A stretch of DNA of 64,000 nt from Dokdonella sp. Its GTDB lineage: Bacteria > Pseudomonadota > Gammaproteobacteria > Xanthomonadales > Rhodanobacteraceae. The stretch spans positions 1-64,000 of the forward strand of contig NZ_JAHCAS010000002.1 in the NCBI RefSeq assembly GCF_019634775.1, read 5' to 3'. Positions 32,375-41,404 of this stretch are shown here, one piece after another. Under the pieces are notes generated by a model that had not been told where the DNA came from, did not search any database, and saw nothing but the letters and a program-made list of their open reading frames with translations. Each line of letters begins with the position of its first letter. Position 1 is the stretch's first letter. The position numbers and the translations under genes are program-made.

Positions 32375-34285
32375 ATGCCCGGTACCGATCCAGTCAGCAA
32401 GCAACGCAATCTCGGCGGCGCGCTCGGGATCGCGGTGCTGCTGTTCGCGCTGGTGTACCGCTTCTTTCCGGATGTCCTGCAGGGCGGGCCGAAGGATGAG
32501 GTCGCCGGTGATGTCCCTCAGACAACGACGATGTCGCCGCCGTGGCTGGTCGAGCATGCCGCGGCGGAGACCAAGCCTGACGAGGTGCCGGTGGTCGGCA
32601 CGACCTTGGCCGAGGCGATCACCATGGGTCCGCCCGCGCCGGTGACCAAGGAGGTCGCGGCCCTGCTCGCGCGCGCGCGCGCGGCCGAGGAACAGGGCAA
32701 GCTGATCGATCCACCCGAGGCCAGCGCGATCGTGTTGTATCGCGAGGTGCTCACCAAGGACCCCAACAACACGCAGGCGTTGGGCGGCTTGCAGCGCATG
32801 GGGGGGGCGATGCGCGACTGGGCCATCGCCGCGCTCGAACGCGGCGACGAGGCGGCGGCACAGCGCTTCGCGGCCGCGTTCGCCGAACTGCCGCATTCGG
32901 ATCGCGAGCTCGAACAGCTGCGTGCGCGCCTGAAGACGCTGCGCGAGGTCATGCCGCTGCTGACCACGGCCGCCGAGCTGCTCAAGCAGGGACGGCTCAT
33001 CGGCGATGGCATGGGCAGTGCGCTCGGCGTCTATCGCAAGGTGCTGGCGATCGATCCCGGCAACCGCATCGCCGACAACGGGCTCGCCCAGATCGAGCGC
33101 GGTTTCCTCGACCGTGCCTTGAATGCCGCAGCCCAGGACGATTTCACCGCAGCCGATTCGATCCTGGCCGAGGCGGCGGCCATCCGCCCCGGTTCGCAGG
33201 CGCAGCAGGACGCACGCTCGCGGATCGAGGGCATCCGCCGCCAGCGCGCCGAAGGCGTGCTCGCGCAGGCGCGTTCGGCACTCGATTCGGGCAATGCCGA
33301 TCTCGCCGAGCAGTTGCTCGGCACTGCGCAGAAGATCAGTCCCGATCTCGCCGGGCTCGACGAGTTCAACCAGCGCCTGCGCAACGCGCGCCTGTACGCG
33401 AACTTCGCGCCAGGCCAGGTCATCGTCGATCGCTTCCTCGACATCTCGGGTTCGGCGCCGGCGGTCGTGGTCATCCCGACCGGGCGTTTCGTCATGGGGT
33501 CGCCGGCCGACGAGGAGGGGCATCGCGACAACGAGGAGCCGCAGCGCCAGGTCGCGATCTCGCGTGGCTTCGCACTGGGCCAGAGCGAGGTCACGGTCGC
33601 GCAGTTCCGCGAGTTCGCGCGCGCGGTGCGCTATCGCAGCGAGGCCGAGCGCGAAGGCCGCGGCAGCATGTACGAGGAAAGCACGGGCCGCATGATCGAA
33701 CGCCGCGGCATGGACTGGGAGCGCGACTACAAGGGCACTCGCGCTGGTGAGCGCCTGCCGGTGCTCAACGTGTCGTGGAACGACGCGCGCGTCTATGTCG
33801 ACTGGCTCACCGAGCGCACCGGCAAGCGCTATCGCCTGCCGACCGAGGCCGAGTACGAGTACGCGCTGCGGGCGGGGACGCAGACCGCGTACTGGTGGGG
33901 CGACGGCGAACCGGCGAGCGTGCTCGCCAATCTCACCGGCGATCGCGACCGTTCGCCGGGCAAGCGCAGTTGGGGACGTGCTTTCAAGGACTACGACGAC
34001 GGTTACTGGGGGCCGGCGCCGGTCAAGTCGTTCCCGGCCAATCCCTTTGGTCTGCACGACATCGACGGCAATGTCTCGGAATGGGTCGAGGACTGCTGGC
34101 ACGACAACTACATGCGTGCGCCGCGCGACAGCACCGCTTGGGTCAACCCCGGCTGCGCGCGTCGTGTGATCCGCGGGGGTTCCTGGGGCAGTGCGCCGGA
34201 GCAGGTGCGTTCGGCCTGGCGACTTGGCGTGCCGGCCAGCGAACGCAGCGCGCGGGTCGGCTTCCGCGTCGCGCGCGATCTTTGA
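32375..34285 (+). CDS. FGE-sulfatase (SUMF1) domain protein with membrane anchor
   Basis: A 636-residue protein. A single membrane segment lies at about residues 13-28 (GGALGIAVLLFALVYRFF). Residues 95-340 are TPR-like helical repeats (EVLTKDPNNTQALGGL; KVLAIDPGNRIADNGL). Residues 365-635 form an FGE-sulfatase domain: VIPTGRFVMGSP, LPTEAEYEYALRAG, GNVSEWVEDCW and RVIRGGSWGS. Most such bacterial domains are not sulfatase activators; they serve in signalling or envelope functions. The active-site cysteine pair of true formylglycine enzymes is not evident. It is likely an inner-membrane periplasmic protein. Confidence 0.8.
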   Translation: MPGTDPVSKQRNLGGALGIAVLLFALVYRFFPDVLQGGPKDEVAGDVPQTTTMSPPWLVEHAAAETKPDEVPVVGTTLAEAITMGPPAPVTKEVAALLARARAAEEQGKLIDPPEASAIVLYREVLTKDPNNTQALGGLQRMGGAMRDWAIAALERGDEAAAQRFAAAFAELPHSDRELEQLRARLKTLREVMPLLTTAAELLKQGRLIGDGMGSALGVYRKVLAIDPGNRIADNGLAQIERGFLDRALNAAAQDDFTAADSILAEAAAIRPGSQAQQDARSRIEGIRRQRAEGVLAQARSALDSGNADLAEQLLGTAQKISPDLAGLDEFNQRLRNARLYANFAPGQVIVDRFLDISGSAPAVVVIPTGRFVMGSPADEEGHRDNEEPQRQVAISRGFALGQSEVTVAQFREFARAVRYRSEAEREGRGSMYEESTGRMIERRGMDWERDYKGTRAGERLPVLNVSWNDARVYVDWLTERTGKRYRLPTEAEYEYALRAGTQTAYWWGDGEPASVLANLTGDRDRSPGKRSWGRAFKDYDDGYWGPAPVKSFPANPFGLHDIDGNVSEWVEDCWHDNYMRAPRDSTAWVNPGCARRVIRGGSWGSAPEQVRSAWRLGVPASERSARVGFRVARDL

Positions 34286-34464
34286 CGCCAGCCAGCGCGG
34301 TCACCGCCCGCGCCACGCTCGCCCGGCGCAGGGTGGTGCGCGGTTTCGGCGGCGATCAGCGGAGTCGGGGCGCATGTTCGAGCCTGGGGTAAAAATGCGT
34401 GGCAACGCGTGCACGCGCCACGCATCACGCTAAAGTGCGCGTGGTAAATCGGAGGGAATGAAAC

Positions 34465-35370
34465 ATGGGTCCGTTCGGCAACCGTCCTTCCAGCATGGGC
34501 CAGAACCCGGGCCGGCGTCGCGGCATCAAGCTGTGGCCGCTCCTGTTGTTCGGCGCCTATTTCGCCTACTACTACTTCTCCCACAGCAACGAAGCGTCGT
34601 TCACCGGGCGCAATCAGTTGCTCGATACCACCGCCCGGCAGGAGGCGGCGCTCGGCTTCCAGTCGTATCGGGAGATTCTCAGCCAGTCGCGCGTCGTGCG
34701 CGACGGGCCGAACGCGCAACTGGTCGTCGACATCGCCGGGCGCCTGGTGGCCGTCGCGCCGAAGGTCGAGCAGTACCTCGCCGAATCGGCCCGCGTGCCG
34801 GCCACCACCGACTGGAGCGCATTCCAGTGGGAGGCCGCACTGATCCAGTCCGACCAGGTCAATGCCTTCTGCCTGCCGGGCGGCAAGATCGCCGTCTATA
34901 CCGGCATCCTTCCGGTTGCGCAGAACTCCGATGGCCTGGCCGCGATCATGGGCCACGAGATCGCCCACGCGCTGCTGCGCCATGGCGGCGAGCGCATGGC
35001 GCAGCAGAAGCTCGTGCAGATCGGTTCGATCGCAGCGAGCATGTCGACCGGCGAGATGGACCCGCAGCAGCGGCAGATGGTCATGGCGGCGATCGGCGCC
35101 GGGGCACAGTACGGCTTGCTGCTGCCGTTCTCGCGCAGCCATGAATCCGAAGCCGACCGGGTCGGCCTGCTGCTCTCGGCTGCGGCCTGTTACGACCCGC
35201 GCGAAGCGCCCAAGCTGTGGGAGCGCATGGCCGCCCTCGGCCGCCAGAAGCCGCCCGAGTTCATGTCCACCCACCCCGCCGAAGGCACGCGCATTGCCCA
35301 GCTTCAGCAATGGATGCCCGAAGCGTTGCAGGTCCACCAGCAGTTCTGCGGGGCTGCGGCTGCCCGCTGA
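34465..35370 (+). CDS. M48-family metalloprotease
   Basis: A 301-residue membrane-anchored zinc protease. The N-terminus has a basic stretch and a membrane segment (WPLLLFGAYFAYYYF). The zinc motif HEIAHALLRH is at about residues 165-174, and the third ligand is in SESEADRVGLLL (about 230). It resembles LoiP/YcaL-type periplasmic proteases that degrade damaged outer-membrane proteins. Start ATG 34465 follows GGAGG. It stands alone before tRNA-Ser. Confidence 0.85.
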   Translation: MGPFGNRPSSMGQNPGRRRGIKLWPLLLFGAYFAYYYFSHSNEASFTGRNQLLDTTARQEAALGFQSYREILSQSRVVRDGPNAQLVVDIAGRLVAVAPKVEQYLAESARVPATTDWSAFQWEAALIQSDQVNAFCLPGGKIAVYTGILPVAQNSDGLAAIMGHEIAHALLRHGGERMAQQKLVQIGSIAASMSTGEMDPQQRQMVMAAIGAGAQYGLLLPFSRSHESEADRVGLLLSAAACYDPREAPKLWERMAALGRQKPPEFMSTHPAEGTRIAQLQQWMPEALQVHQQFCGAAAAR

Positions 35371-35430
35371 GCCTTCGGCGGGTTGTCAGTCCGTACGCCG
35401 ATCCGTATGATGCGCGGCCCACCGCTTCAT

Positions 35431-35562
<132 letters not shown>

Positions 35563-35601
35563 CGGTAGCGTGAATCGTGCCGGGGTTCGCCGGCACCCAT
35601 T

Positions 35602-36345
35602 TCAGCCATGCCGTGCGTGCTCGGCCGGTGCGCAATCGAACGGCAGCCAGCCGTGCAGCCACGGTGCATGACCGAGCAGCCACGGCGCGATGGCGGTGAT
35701 GAGCGCGCTGGCGAGCAGCAGTGCGCCGGCCGAACGACGCAGGCCCTCACGGTTGGCCAGCGCTGCGAAGCGCGGTGCCGCCCACGAGGCGGCGAACAGC
35801 GCGGGCAGCGTACCGAGGCCGAACGCGGCCATCGTCGCCGCGGCCTGCAGCGGCTGCGCGGTCAGCGCGGCGACGAGCAGGATCGTGTAGACGAAGCCGC
35901 ACGGCATCCAGCCCCAGATCGCACCGAAGGCGAGTGCGCGCGGCAGGCTGGCGACCGGCAGCAGGCGCCGCCCGAGCGGTGCGAGTTTCGGCCACAGGTG
36001 GCGGCCGAGACCGGCACCCGGATCGCGGATCACGCCGAGCATGACCAGGGCGGCCAGTGCGAGTGCCGCGGCGGTGGCGATGCGCAGCGTCAGGCGCGTC
36101 GCCTCGCCATCGAGCAAGGCGATGAAGGCGCCGCCGACCGAGCCGATCAACAAGCCGGCGAGGGTGTATGAGGAGATGCGCCCGAACTGGTAGCCAAGCA
36201 GCAACAGGCGTCGCGGCCGCCCGTCGGCCCGCTTGGCCGTGGCCAGGCCGAGCGCACTGGTGATGCCGCCGCACATCAGCACGCAATGGCCGCTGGCCAG
36301 CAGACCGAGCAGGAAGGCGGCGAAGGGAGTCATCGCGTTGCTCAT
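35602..36345 (-). CDS. SafE/TauE-like membrane protein of the cco region
   Basis: A 247-residue, six- to seven-helix membrane protein of the sulfite exporter TauE/SafE family in the short form that accompanies ccoGHIS genes. Visible parts: AFLLGLLASGHCVLMCGG with the paired Cys near the first helix, GYQFGRISSYTLAG and GWMPCGFVYTILLVAAL. Such proteins resemble DsbD cores and may move copper or reducing power for oxidase assembly. It follows ccoS by 83 bp, a gap that holds a repeat hairpin. Confidence 0.8.
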   Translation of the reverse strand: MSNAMTPFAAFLLGLLASGHCVLMCGGITSALGLATAKRADGRPRRLLLLGYQFGRISSYTLAGLLIGSVGGAFIALLDGEATRLTLRIATAAALALAALVMLGVIRDPGAGLGRHLWPKLAPLGRRLLPVASLPRALAFGAIWGWMPCGFVYTILLVAALTAQPLQAAATMAAFGLGTLPALFAASWAAPRFAALANREGLRRSAGALLLASALITAIAPWLLGHAPWLHGWLPFDCAPAEHARHG

Positions 36346-36371
36346 GCGGACTTCAAGAAGCTTTCGGTTTC

Positions 36372-36403
36372 CTCGTCATCCAGGCGAAAGCCGGGATGAC
36401 GAG
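36372..36403. repeat. Dispersed GTCATCC/GGATGAC hairpin
   Basis: CTCGTCATCC (36372-36381) pairs with GGATGACGAG (36394-36403). It belongs to the same type of dispersed intergenic repeat as the one at 41210-41372. Confidence 0.6.
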
Positions 36404-36428
36404 CGTTGAGGCGCAGCGGGTGTCCTGC

Positions 36429-36602
36429 TCATGCCGGATCGTCGTCCTTTGCCGGCACCACGATGTCGTCTTCGGCCAATGGGCTCAGTGAGGGCGTGTC
36501 GAGGTCATCGAACTGCGAGTGGTTGACCGCCCAGAAGAACGCCCACACGCCGAGCGCGAGCAGGATGACGCTGAGCGGGATCAGCAGCAGGATGATGTTC
36601 AT
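36429..36602 (-). CDS. ccoS: cbb3 oxidase assembly protein CcoS
   Basis: A 57-residue protein: one membrane helix (NIILLLIPLSVILLALGVWA), then the family signature FFWAVNHSQFDDLDTP and an acidic tail. CcoS is needed for cofactor insertion into cbb3 oxidase. ATG 36602 overlaps the ccoI stop by 4 bases. Confidence 0.9.
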   Translation of the reverse strand: MNIILLLIPLSVILLALGVWAFFWAVNHSQFDDLDTPSLSPLAEDDIVVPAKDDDPA

Positions 36603-39100
36603 GTGGTCGCCTCCTCGCCCGGAGCGGCTGCCATCACGTTGCCGGTGCCGCGACCGATGCGCAACGAGTTGAGGATGACCACGATCGAACTCGCCGACAT
36701 GCCGATCGCGGCCAGCCACGGCGGCACGAAGCCAAGCGCGGCGAGCGGTACCACGGACAGGTTGTAGGCAAGCGCCCAGTTGAGGTTCTGGCGCAGCGTG
36801 CGCTGCGTCTGTTGCGCGATCGCGCGCGCCTCGACGAGCGTGCCGAGGCGCGATCCGCCGAGCAGGATGCCGCTGGCCGCATGCGCGAGCGAGGCTCCGT
36901 CGCCGATGGCGAGGGCGACATCGGCAGCGGCCAGCACCGGCGCATCGTTGACGCCGTCCCCGACCATGGCGACGCGGCGACCCTCGGCGCGCAGTGTGGC
37001 GAGGCGCGCCAGCTTGGCAGCGGGGCGCGCACCGGCCTGCCAGCGCTCCACACCGAGGCGTGCGGCCATCGCGGCGACGCGCGGCGCGGCATCGCCGCTC
37101 AGGATCTCGGTGTCGATGCCGGCTTCGCGCAGCGCGGCGAGCATCTGCACGGCACCGGGGCGTGGTGCTTCGTCGACAGCGAAGCGCGCGATCTCGCCGG
37201 CATCGTCGGCAAGCACGAGTGCGGGCGTGGCGTCGTCCTCGCAGGCAGCGCCGGTCGAGGTCGTGCGCTTCGAGAATGTGGCGAGACCGAAGCGGTAGCA
37301 CACGCCGCCGATTTCGCCCTCGACGCCGGCACCAGGGGTTTCGCGCAAATTCCCGGCGAGCGGCAGGTCGTCGCCGGCAGCAGCGCGCATGGCGCGTGCG
37401 AGCGGATGCTGGCTGGCTTGCTCGAGTGCGGCAGCGATGCGCAGGGCGTCGTCGAGCTGGCCGCGCATGGCATGGCTTCGGGTGCGGTCGAGGCGCGGTT
37501 CGGTCAGCGTGCCGGTCTTGTCGAACACGAAGCAGTCGGCCGTGGCCAGCGCCTCGAGTGCATCGGCCTCGACCACGAGCACGCCACGCCGCGCGAGCAC
37601 GGCCACCGCGCGCGTCAAGGCAGTTGGCACGGCCAGGGCGAAGGCACACGGACAGCTCACCACGAGCACGGCCAGCGCGGCGGAAAACGCACGCGACGGA
37701 TCGAAATGCAGCCACGCCACGGCAACCAGGGAGGTGATCACGAGCACGCGCACGACGAAGCGCGCCGCGCGAGCATCGGCCATGCGCGCCAGGCGCGGAC
37801 GTTCGCCGGCGGAGCGAGTGACCATGCGCACGATGCCGGCGAGCACTGTGTCGGCACCGATGCGCTGCACCTCCACCAGCACGGGTCCGTCGAGGGCGAG
37901 GCTGCCGGCGACCACGGCCTCGCCGCGCCGGCGCAGCAAGGGTTTCGATTCGCCGCTGAGGAGCGATTCGTCGATGCGGCAACTTGCGTCCGCAAGCACG
38001 CCATCGGCCGGGATCGTCGCCCCGGCGGCCACGCGGACCAGATCACCGGCTTCGAGTTCGTGCACGCCGACGGTCTCGAAGGCGGCCGCGTCCCCGCTGC
38101 GCACGCGGCGTTCGGCCAGCGCCGGCTGCAGGCGTGCGAGCGCGTCGACGACATCGCCGGCGCGGTGGCGTGCGCGCATCTCGAGGGTGCGCCCGATCAG
38201 CAGGAAGAACACGAACATGCTGACCGAGTCGAAGTAGATCTCGTGGCCACCGCGCAGCGTCTCGTACAGGCTGGCGGCGTAGATCGGGGCGATCGCTATC
38301 GCCACCGGCGTGTCCATCGACAGGCGTCGCGCGCGCCATTCGCGCAGCGCACCGGTGAAGAACGGCTGTGCCGAATACAGCACCACCGGCGTAGCAACGA
38401 GGAAGCCGACCCAGCGGAAAAAGTCGCGCACCGCCGGGTCGATGCCCTCGAACACGCCGGCATACAGCGCCACCGCGTACATCATCGCCTGCATCGCGCC
38501 GAGGCCGGCGACGACGAGGCGCTTCAGCGCCGTGCGCGATTCGCGTTGGCGCAACGAGTCGAGTGCCTCGGCGGTCAGCGGATGTGGCGCATAGCCGAGC
38601 CGGGCAAGCGCATCGAGCAGTTGCGAAAGTTGCACACGCGAGGGATCGAAACCGAGCTGAACGCGACGTGCCGCGGCATTGACGCCGACTTCGTGCACGC
38701 CGGCGAGTGTTCCGAGCGCCCGTTCGATCAGCCAGGCGCAGGCCGCGCAGCGCAGGCCGTCGACGAGCACGACCACTTCGGCACGGTCCGCGGCCGTCCG
38801 GCGCACATGCAGGCGTGTGAGTGCGGGGCGGTCCCAGGCCGTGTAGTCGGTGTCGGCCGCGTTGCGCTGCGCGGGTTCACTGCGCAGGCGGTAGTAGTCG
38901 CCGAGCCCGAGCCGGCCGATCCATTCCGCGGCGGCGGCGCAGCCGTGGCAGCACACGGCCCGGGTGCGGCCGTCGTGGCGGATCGCGATGTCGACGCCGG
39001 CCGGGATCGCCTCGCCGCAATGGAAGCAGGCCGCGTCGACGGCGCAGGCCTGCGCCGCGTTGTCCGTGTCGGCGGCCGGCATCGTGGGCGCAGTGGCCAT
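36599..39100 (-). CDS. ccoI: Copper-transporting P-type ATPase CcoI
   Basis: An 833-residue P1B-type ATPase that supplies copper for cbb3 oxidase. An N-terminal Cys-rich segment (ACFHCGEAIPAG) precedes a heavy-metal domain with GLRCAACAWLIERAL. Then come eight expected helices, SGES in LLSGESKPL, the transmembrane CPC in SCPCAFALAVPTAL, DKTGTLT (phosphorylated Asp) and VGDGVNDAPVLAAADV. Start MATAPTMPAAD at 39100 is chosen; the frame extends upstream to 39148 without a better start. It sits between ccoS and a short ccoH-position gene. Confidence 0.95.
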   Translation of the reverse strand: MATAPTMPAADTDNAAQACAVDAACFHCGEAIPAGVDIAIRHDGRTRAVCCHGCAAAAEWIGRLGLGDYYRLRSEPAQRNAADTDYTAWDRPALTRLHVRRTAADRAEVVVLVDGLRCAACAWLIERALGTLAGVHEVGVNAAARRVQLGFDPSRVQLSQLLDALARLGYAPHPLTAEALDSLRQRESRTALKRLVVAGLGAMQAMMYAVALYAGVFEGIDPAVRDFFRWVGFLVATPVVLYSAQPFFTGALREWRARRLSMDTPVAIAIAPIYAASLYETLRGGHEIYFDSVSMFVFFLLIGRTLEMRARHRAGDVVDALARLQPALAERRVRSGDAAAFETVGVHELEAGDLVRVAAGATIPADGVLADASCRIDESLLSGESKPLLRRRGEAVVAGSLALDGPVLVEVQRIGADTVLAGIVRMVTRSAGERPRLARMADARAARFVVRVLVITSLVAVAWLHFDPSRAFSAALAVLVVSCPCAFALAVPTALTRAVAVLARRGVLVVEADALEALATADCFVFDKTGTLTEPRLDRTRSHAMRGQLDDALRIAAALEQASQHPLARAMRAAAGDDLPLAGNLRETPGAGVEGEIGGVCYRFGLATFSKRTTSTGAACEDDATPALVLADDAGEIARFAVDEAPRPGAVQMLAALREAGIDTEILSGDAAPRVAAMAARLGVERWQAGARPAAKLARLATLRAEGRRVAMVGDGVNDAPVLAAADVALAIGDGASLAHAASGILLGGSRLGTLVEARAIAQQTQRTLRQNLNWALAYNLSVVPLAALGFVPPWLAAIGMSASSIVVILNSLRIGRGTGNVMAAAPGEEATT

Positions 39101-39113
39101 GCGCGGACGCTCC

Positions 39114-39341
39114 TCAGCCGCTGCCGTCGTCCGGCGCAGGCTTGGCATCGGCCGGCATGATCGGTGGGATCTTGCTCGGCCGCGGCACGTCGTTCGGCAC
39201 CACGAGATGCGTGTCGGGCTGGCGCGAGGCCATCGCCATCATCACGAAGGTTCCGACGACTGTCGCGCCGAGCAGGATGAAAATCAGCCACACCTCCGGA
39301 ACGCGGTACCAGGCGGAGCGGGGAGCAGGCACGGTAGTCAT
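39114..39341 (-). CDS. Short membrane protein in the CcoH/FixH position
   Basis: A 75-residue protein with one membrane helix (VWLIFILLGATVVGTFVMMA) and a Pro-rich tail. It overlaps the ccoG stop by 4 bases and precedes ccoI, exactly where ccoH/fixH normally stands. CcoH is usually about 150 residues with a periplasmic domain; that domain is missing here. It may be a reduced CcoH or an unrelated small protein. Confidence 0.65.
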   Translation of the reverse strand: MTTVPAPRSAWYRVPEVWLIFILLGATVVGTFVMMAMASRQPDTHLVVPNDVPRPSKIPPIMPADAKPAPDDGSG

Positions 39342-40873
39342 TTCGGATCCGGGGCGTAGAACAGCGACGAACTGGTGGCGAGCACTTCACCATCAGCGCC
39401 AACCACCTCGATCGTGATTGGCGCATGGCCATTCACCGTCCCGGCGTCGGCGCGCAGGGTCAGCGGCAGCGAGAATACCTCGCCCGAGGCCAGCGAGACC
39501 TCGGCACGCCCGACCGTGCGCAGGGGAAGGTCGGTGCTGGCACGCAGCGACAGCAGCAATGGACCATCGGTCTTGTTGACCAGCTTGACGTTGTAGCTGT
39601 TCTCGATCGCGCCGTGCGCGATCGTGCGGAAAAGCGCATTGCGGTCGCGCAGCACCTCGACGATGACCGGAGCGCGCGCGGCCACGCTCCACACGAAACC
39701 GAGGATGAAGGCGGTGAGCACGCCGGCGTAGATCAGCGTGCGCGGTCGCAGCACACGGACCGACTTGCCTTCGAGCATGTTCTCGGTGGTGTAGCGGATC
39801 AGCCCGCGCGGGTAGTTCATCTTGTCCATGACGGCGTCGCAGGCATCGATGCAGGCGGCGCAGGCGATGCATTCGATCTGCAGGCCGTCACGGATGTCGA
39901 TGCCGGTCGGACACACCTGCACGCAGGCGAGACAGTCGATGCAGTCGCCGAGATTGGGGGAATCGGGAGTGCGGGATGGAGAATGGATCGAAGCGGGAGC
40001 AACGGCATCGGACATGGCTGTCGCGCCGGATCGCGCGGCTGCGCCGCTTTGACCAGTCCCGACCCCGGATTCCCCGGTCCCTGCAGCGGTCGCCGGCTTC
40101 GCCCGCCGCCGGTGCCCCCTCGGTTCGCCGCGTGCCACGTCGTAGCTGATCACCAGCGTGTCGCGGTCGAACATTGCGCTCTGGAAGCGCGCGTATGGGC
40201 ACATGTACTTGCACACCTGTTCGCGCAGGATGCCGGCGTTGCCGTAGGTGGCGAAACCGTAGAACAACACCCAGAACCATTCCCAGCCGCCGGCAGTACC
40301 GGCGAGCAGGGATGGGCCGAGTTCACGGATCGGGGTGAAGAAGCCGACGAAGGTGAAACCGGTCCACAGCGAAAACAGGATCCACACAGCCTGCTTGGTG
40401 ATCTTGCGCCGGGCCTTGTTCGCCGACCACGGTGCGGCGTCGAGCTTCATGCGCGCGTTGCGGTCGCCTTCGATGCGCCGCTCGATCCACAGGAACACTT
40501 CGGTCCATACGGTCTGCGGACACGCATAGCCGCACCACAGGCGGCCGGCCAGTGCGGTGAAGAAGAACAGGCTCAGCGCGGCGATCACCAGCAGCAGGGT
40601 CAGCAGGTAGAAATCCTGCGGCCAGAAGGTCAGGCCGAACACGTGGAAGCGGCGCGCCGGCAGATCGAACAGCACGAGCTGCTGACCGCCGATGTTGATC
40701 CACGGGAACACATAGAACATGCCAAGCAGCCAGAACACCGCCGCCGTGCGCAGGCGCTGGAAGCGTCCGTCGATCTCGCGCGGGTAGACCTTCGGTTCCT
40801 TGGCGTAGAGCGAATTGCTCTCGACGACCTTGATGTCGAGCCTGCGTCCCTTCGCGGGCGGGCGATCATTCAC
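39338..40873 (-). CDS. ccoG: cbb3 oxidase accessory ferredoxin-type protein CcoG
   Basis: A 511-residue inner-membrane iron-sulphur protein (CcoG/FixG) with two 4Fe-4S motifs, CIDCLACVQVCPTG and CIACAACIDACD (about residues 289-325), and several membrane helices, among them one before GYACPQTVWTEVF. It is thought to reduce copper during oxidase assembly. Between MCPYARFQSAMFDRD... and the first ferredoxin motif it carries about 45 extra residues (for example GTGESGVGTGQSG and IHSPSRTPDSPN) coded by DNA that looks like the AATCGGGA-type intergenic repeats. The insert lies in a hydrophilic loop, in frame. Confidence 0.95.
   Translation of the reverse strand: MNDRPPAKGRRLDIKVVESNSLYAKEPKVYPREIDGRFQRLRTAAVFWLLGMFYVFPWINIGGQQLVLFDLPARRFHVFGLTFWPQDFYLLTLLLVIAALSLFFFTALAGRLWCGYACPQTVWTEVFLWIERRIEGDRNARMKLDAAPWSANKARRKITKQAVWILFSLWTGFTFVGFFTPIRELGPSLLAGTAGGWEWFWVLFYGFATYGNAGILREQVCKYMCPYARFQSAMFDRDTLVISYDVARGEPRGHRRRAKPATAAGTGESGVGTGQSGAAARSGATAMSDAVAPASIHSPSRTPDSPNLGDCIDCLACVQVCPTGIDIRDGLQIECIACAACIDACDAVMDKMNYPRGLIRYTTENMLEGKSVRVLRPRTLIYAGVLTAFILGFVWSVAARAPVIVEVLRDRNALFRTIAHGAIENSYNVKLVNKTDGPLLLSLRASTDLPLRTVGRAEVSLASGEVFSLPLTLRADAGTVNGHAPITIEVVGADGEVLATSSSLFYAPDPK
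39955..40085. repeat. Repeat-derived in-frame insert in ccoG
   Basis: The stretch GGGGAATCGGGAGTGCGGGA at its left end and GACCCCGGATTCCCCGG at its right end are inverted versions of the GGGAATCGGGA repeat type that also occurs at 44652 and 61957. The middle part codes for low-complexity Ala/Ser/Gly. Confidence 0.55.
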
Positions 40874-41184
40874 AGCGTGGGGGTCCGGTCATCGAGTGGT
40901 GGTGGCGAGATCAGGATCGCGGTGAACAGGCAGGCCGAAGCCGTGCACAGCCAGAACATGAAGAACCCGATCGTGTAGCCGGCCTGGCGCGAGATCTCGA
41001 AGCGTGGCCAGGTGATGTGTGCGAGTTCGATCGGATCGACGATGGCGAAGAACACCATCGTCGCCACGCCGGCGGCGAAGAACGACGGCCACAGGATCGA
41101 GCCGATACGCCGCGCGGCGCTGTCGCGCGGGGTTTCCCGACGCTCGCGACGCTGCGATCCGGCCGGCGGGCGGTAGCTGCTCAT
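40870..41184 (-). CDS. Small membrane protein before ccoG
   Basis: A 104-residue protein with a basic N-terminus and two or three hydrophobic helices (WPSFFAAGVATMVFFAIV; GYTIGFFMFWLCTASACLF). It overlaps the ccoG start by 4 bases. It is commonly found in cco regions of this order, but the function is not known. Confidence 0.75.
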   Translation of the reverse strand: MSSYRPPAGSQRRERRETPRDSAARRIGSILWPSFFAAGVATMVFFAIVDPIELAHITWPRFEISRQAGYTIGFFMFWLCTASACLFTAILISPPPLDDRTPTL

Positions 41185-41209
41185 GGGAACCTCGAATACC
41201 CCTGGTGTT

Positions 41210-41372
41210 GATCGTCATCCCGGCGAACGCCGGGATCCCCTTGGGCGCATGCAGGTGTGATGGACTGTCCCCGGGATGACGGGGCAGGCGATTTGCTCCG
41301 ACACGACGTTGCATGCCGATCGCGATGCTGCGCAAGCTGCTTTGCTTGAGGGAATCCCGGCGTCCGCCGGGA
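41210..41372. repeat. Cluster of dispersed intergenic repeats
   Basis: The 220-bp gap between ccoP and the small membrane gene holds CCCGGCGAACGCCGGG (about 41218-41233), an inverted GTCATCCCGG/CCGGGATGAC pair (about 41210 and 41271) and CCCGGCGTCCGCCGGG (about 41355-41371). These GC-rich hairpins are typical of repeats scattered over Xanthomonadales genomes. No gene is seen here. Confidence 0.7.
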
Positions 41373-41404
41373 TGGCGAGGCATGCGCGGATTTCGCGGCT
41401 GTGC

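Noticed and set aside
32294-34102. Upstream extension of the RNase D frame to 974 residues
   Set aside because: The extension is antisense to the FGE-domain gene and lacks any recognisable sequence; RNase D starts normally at 32293.
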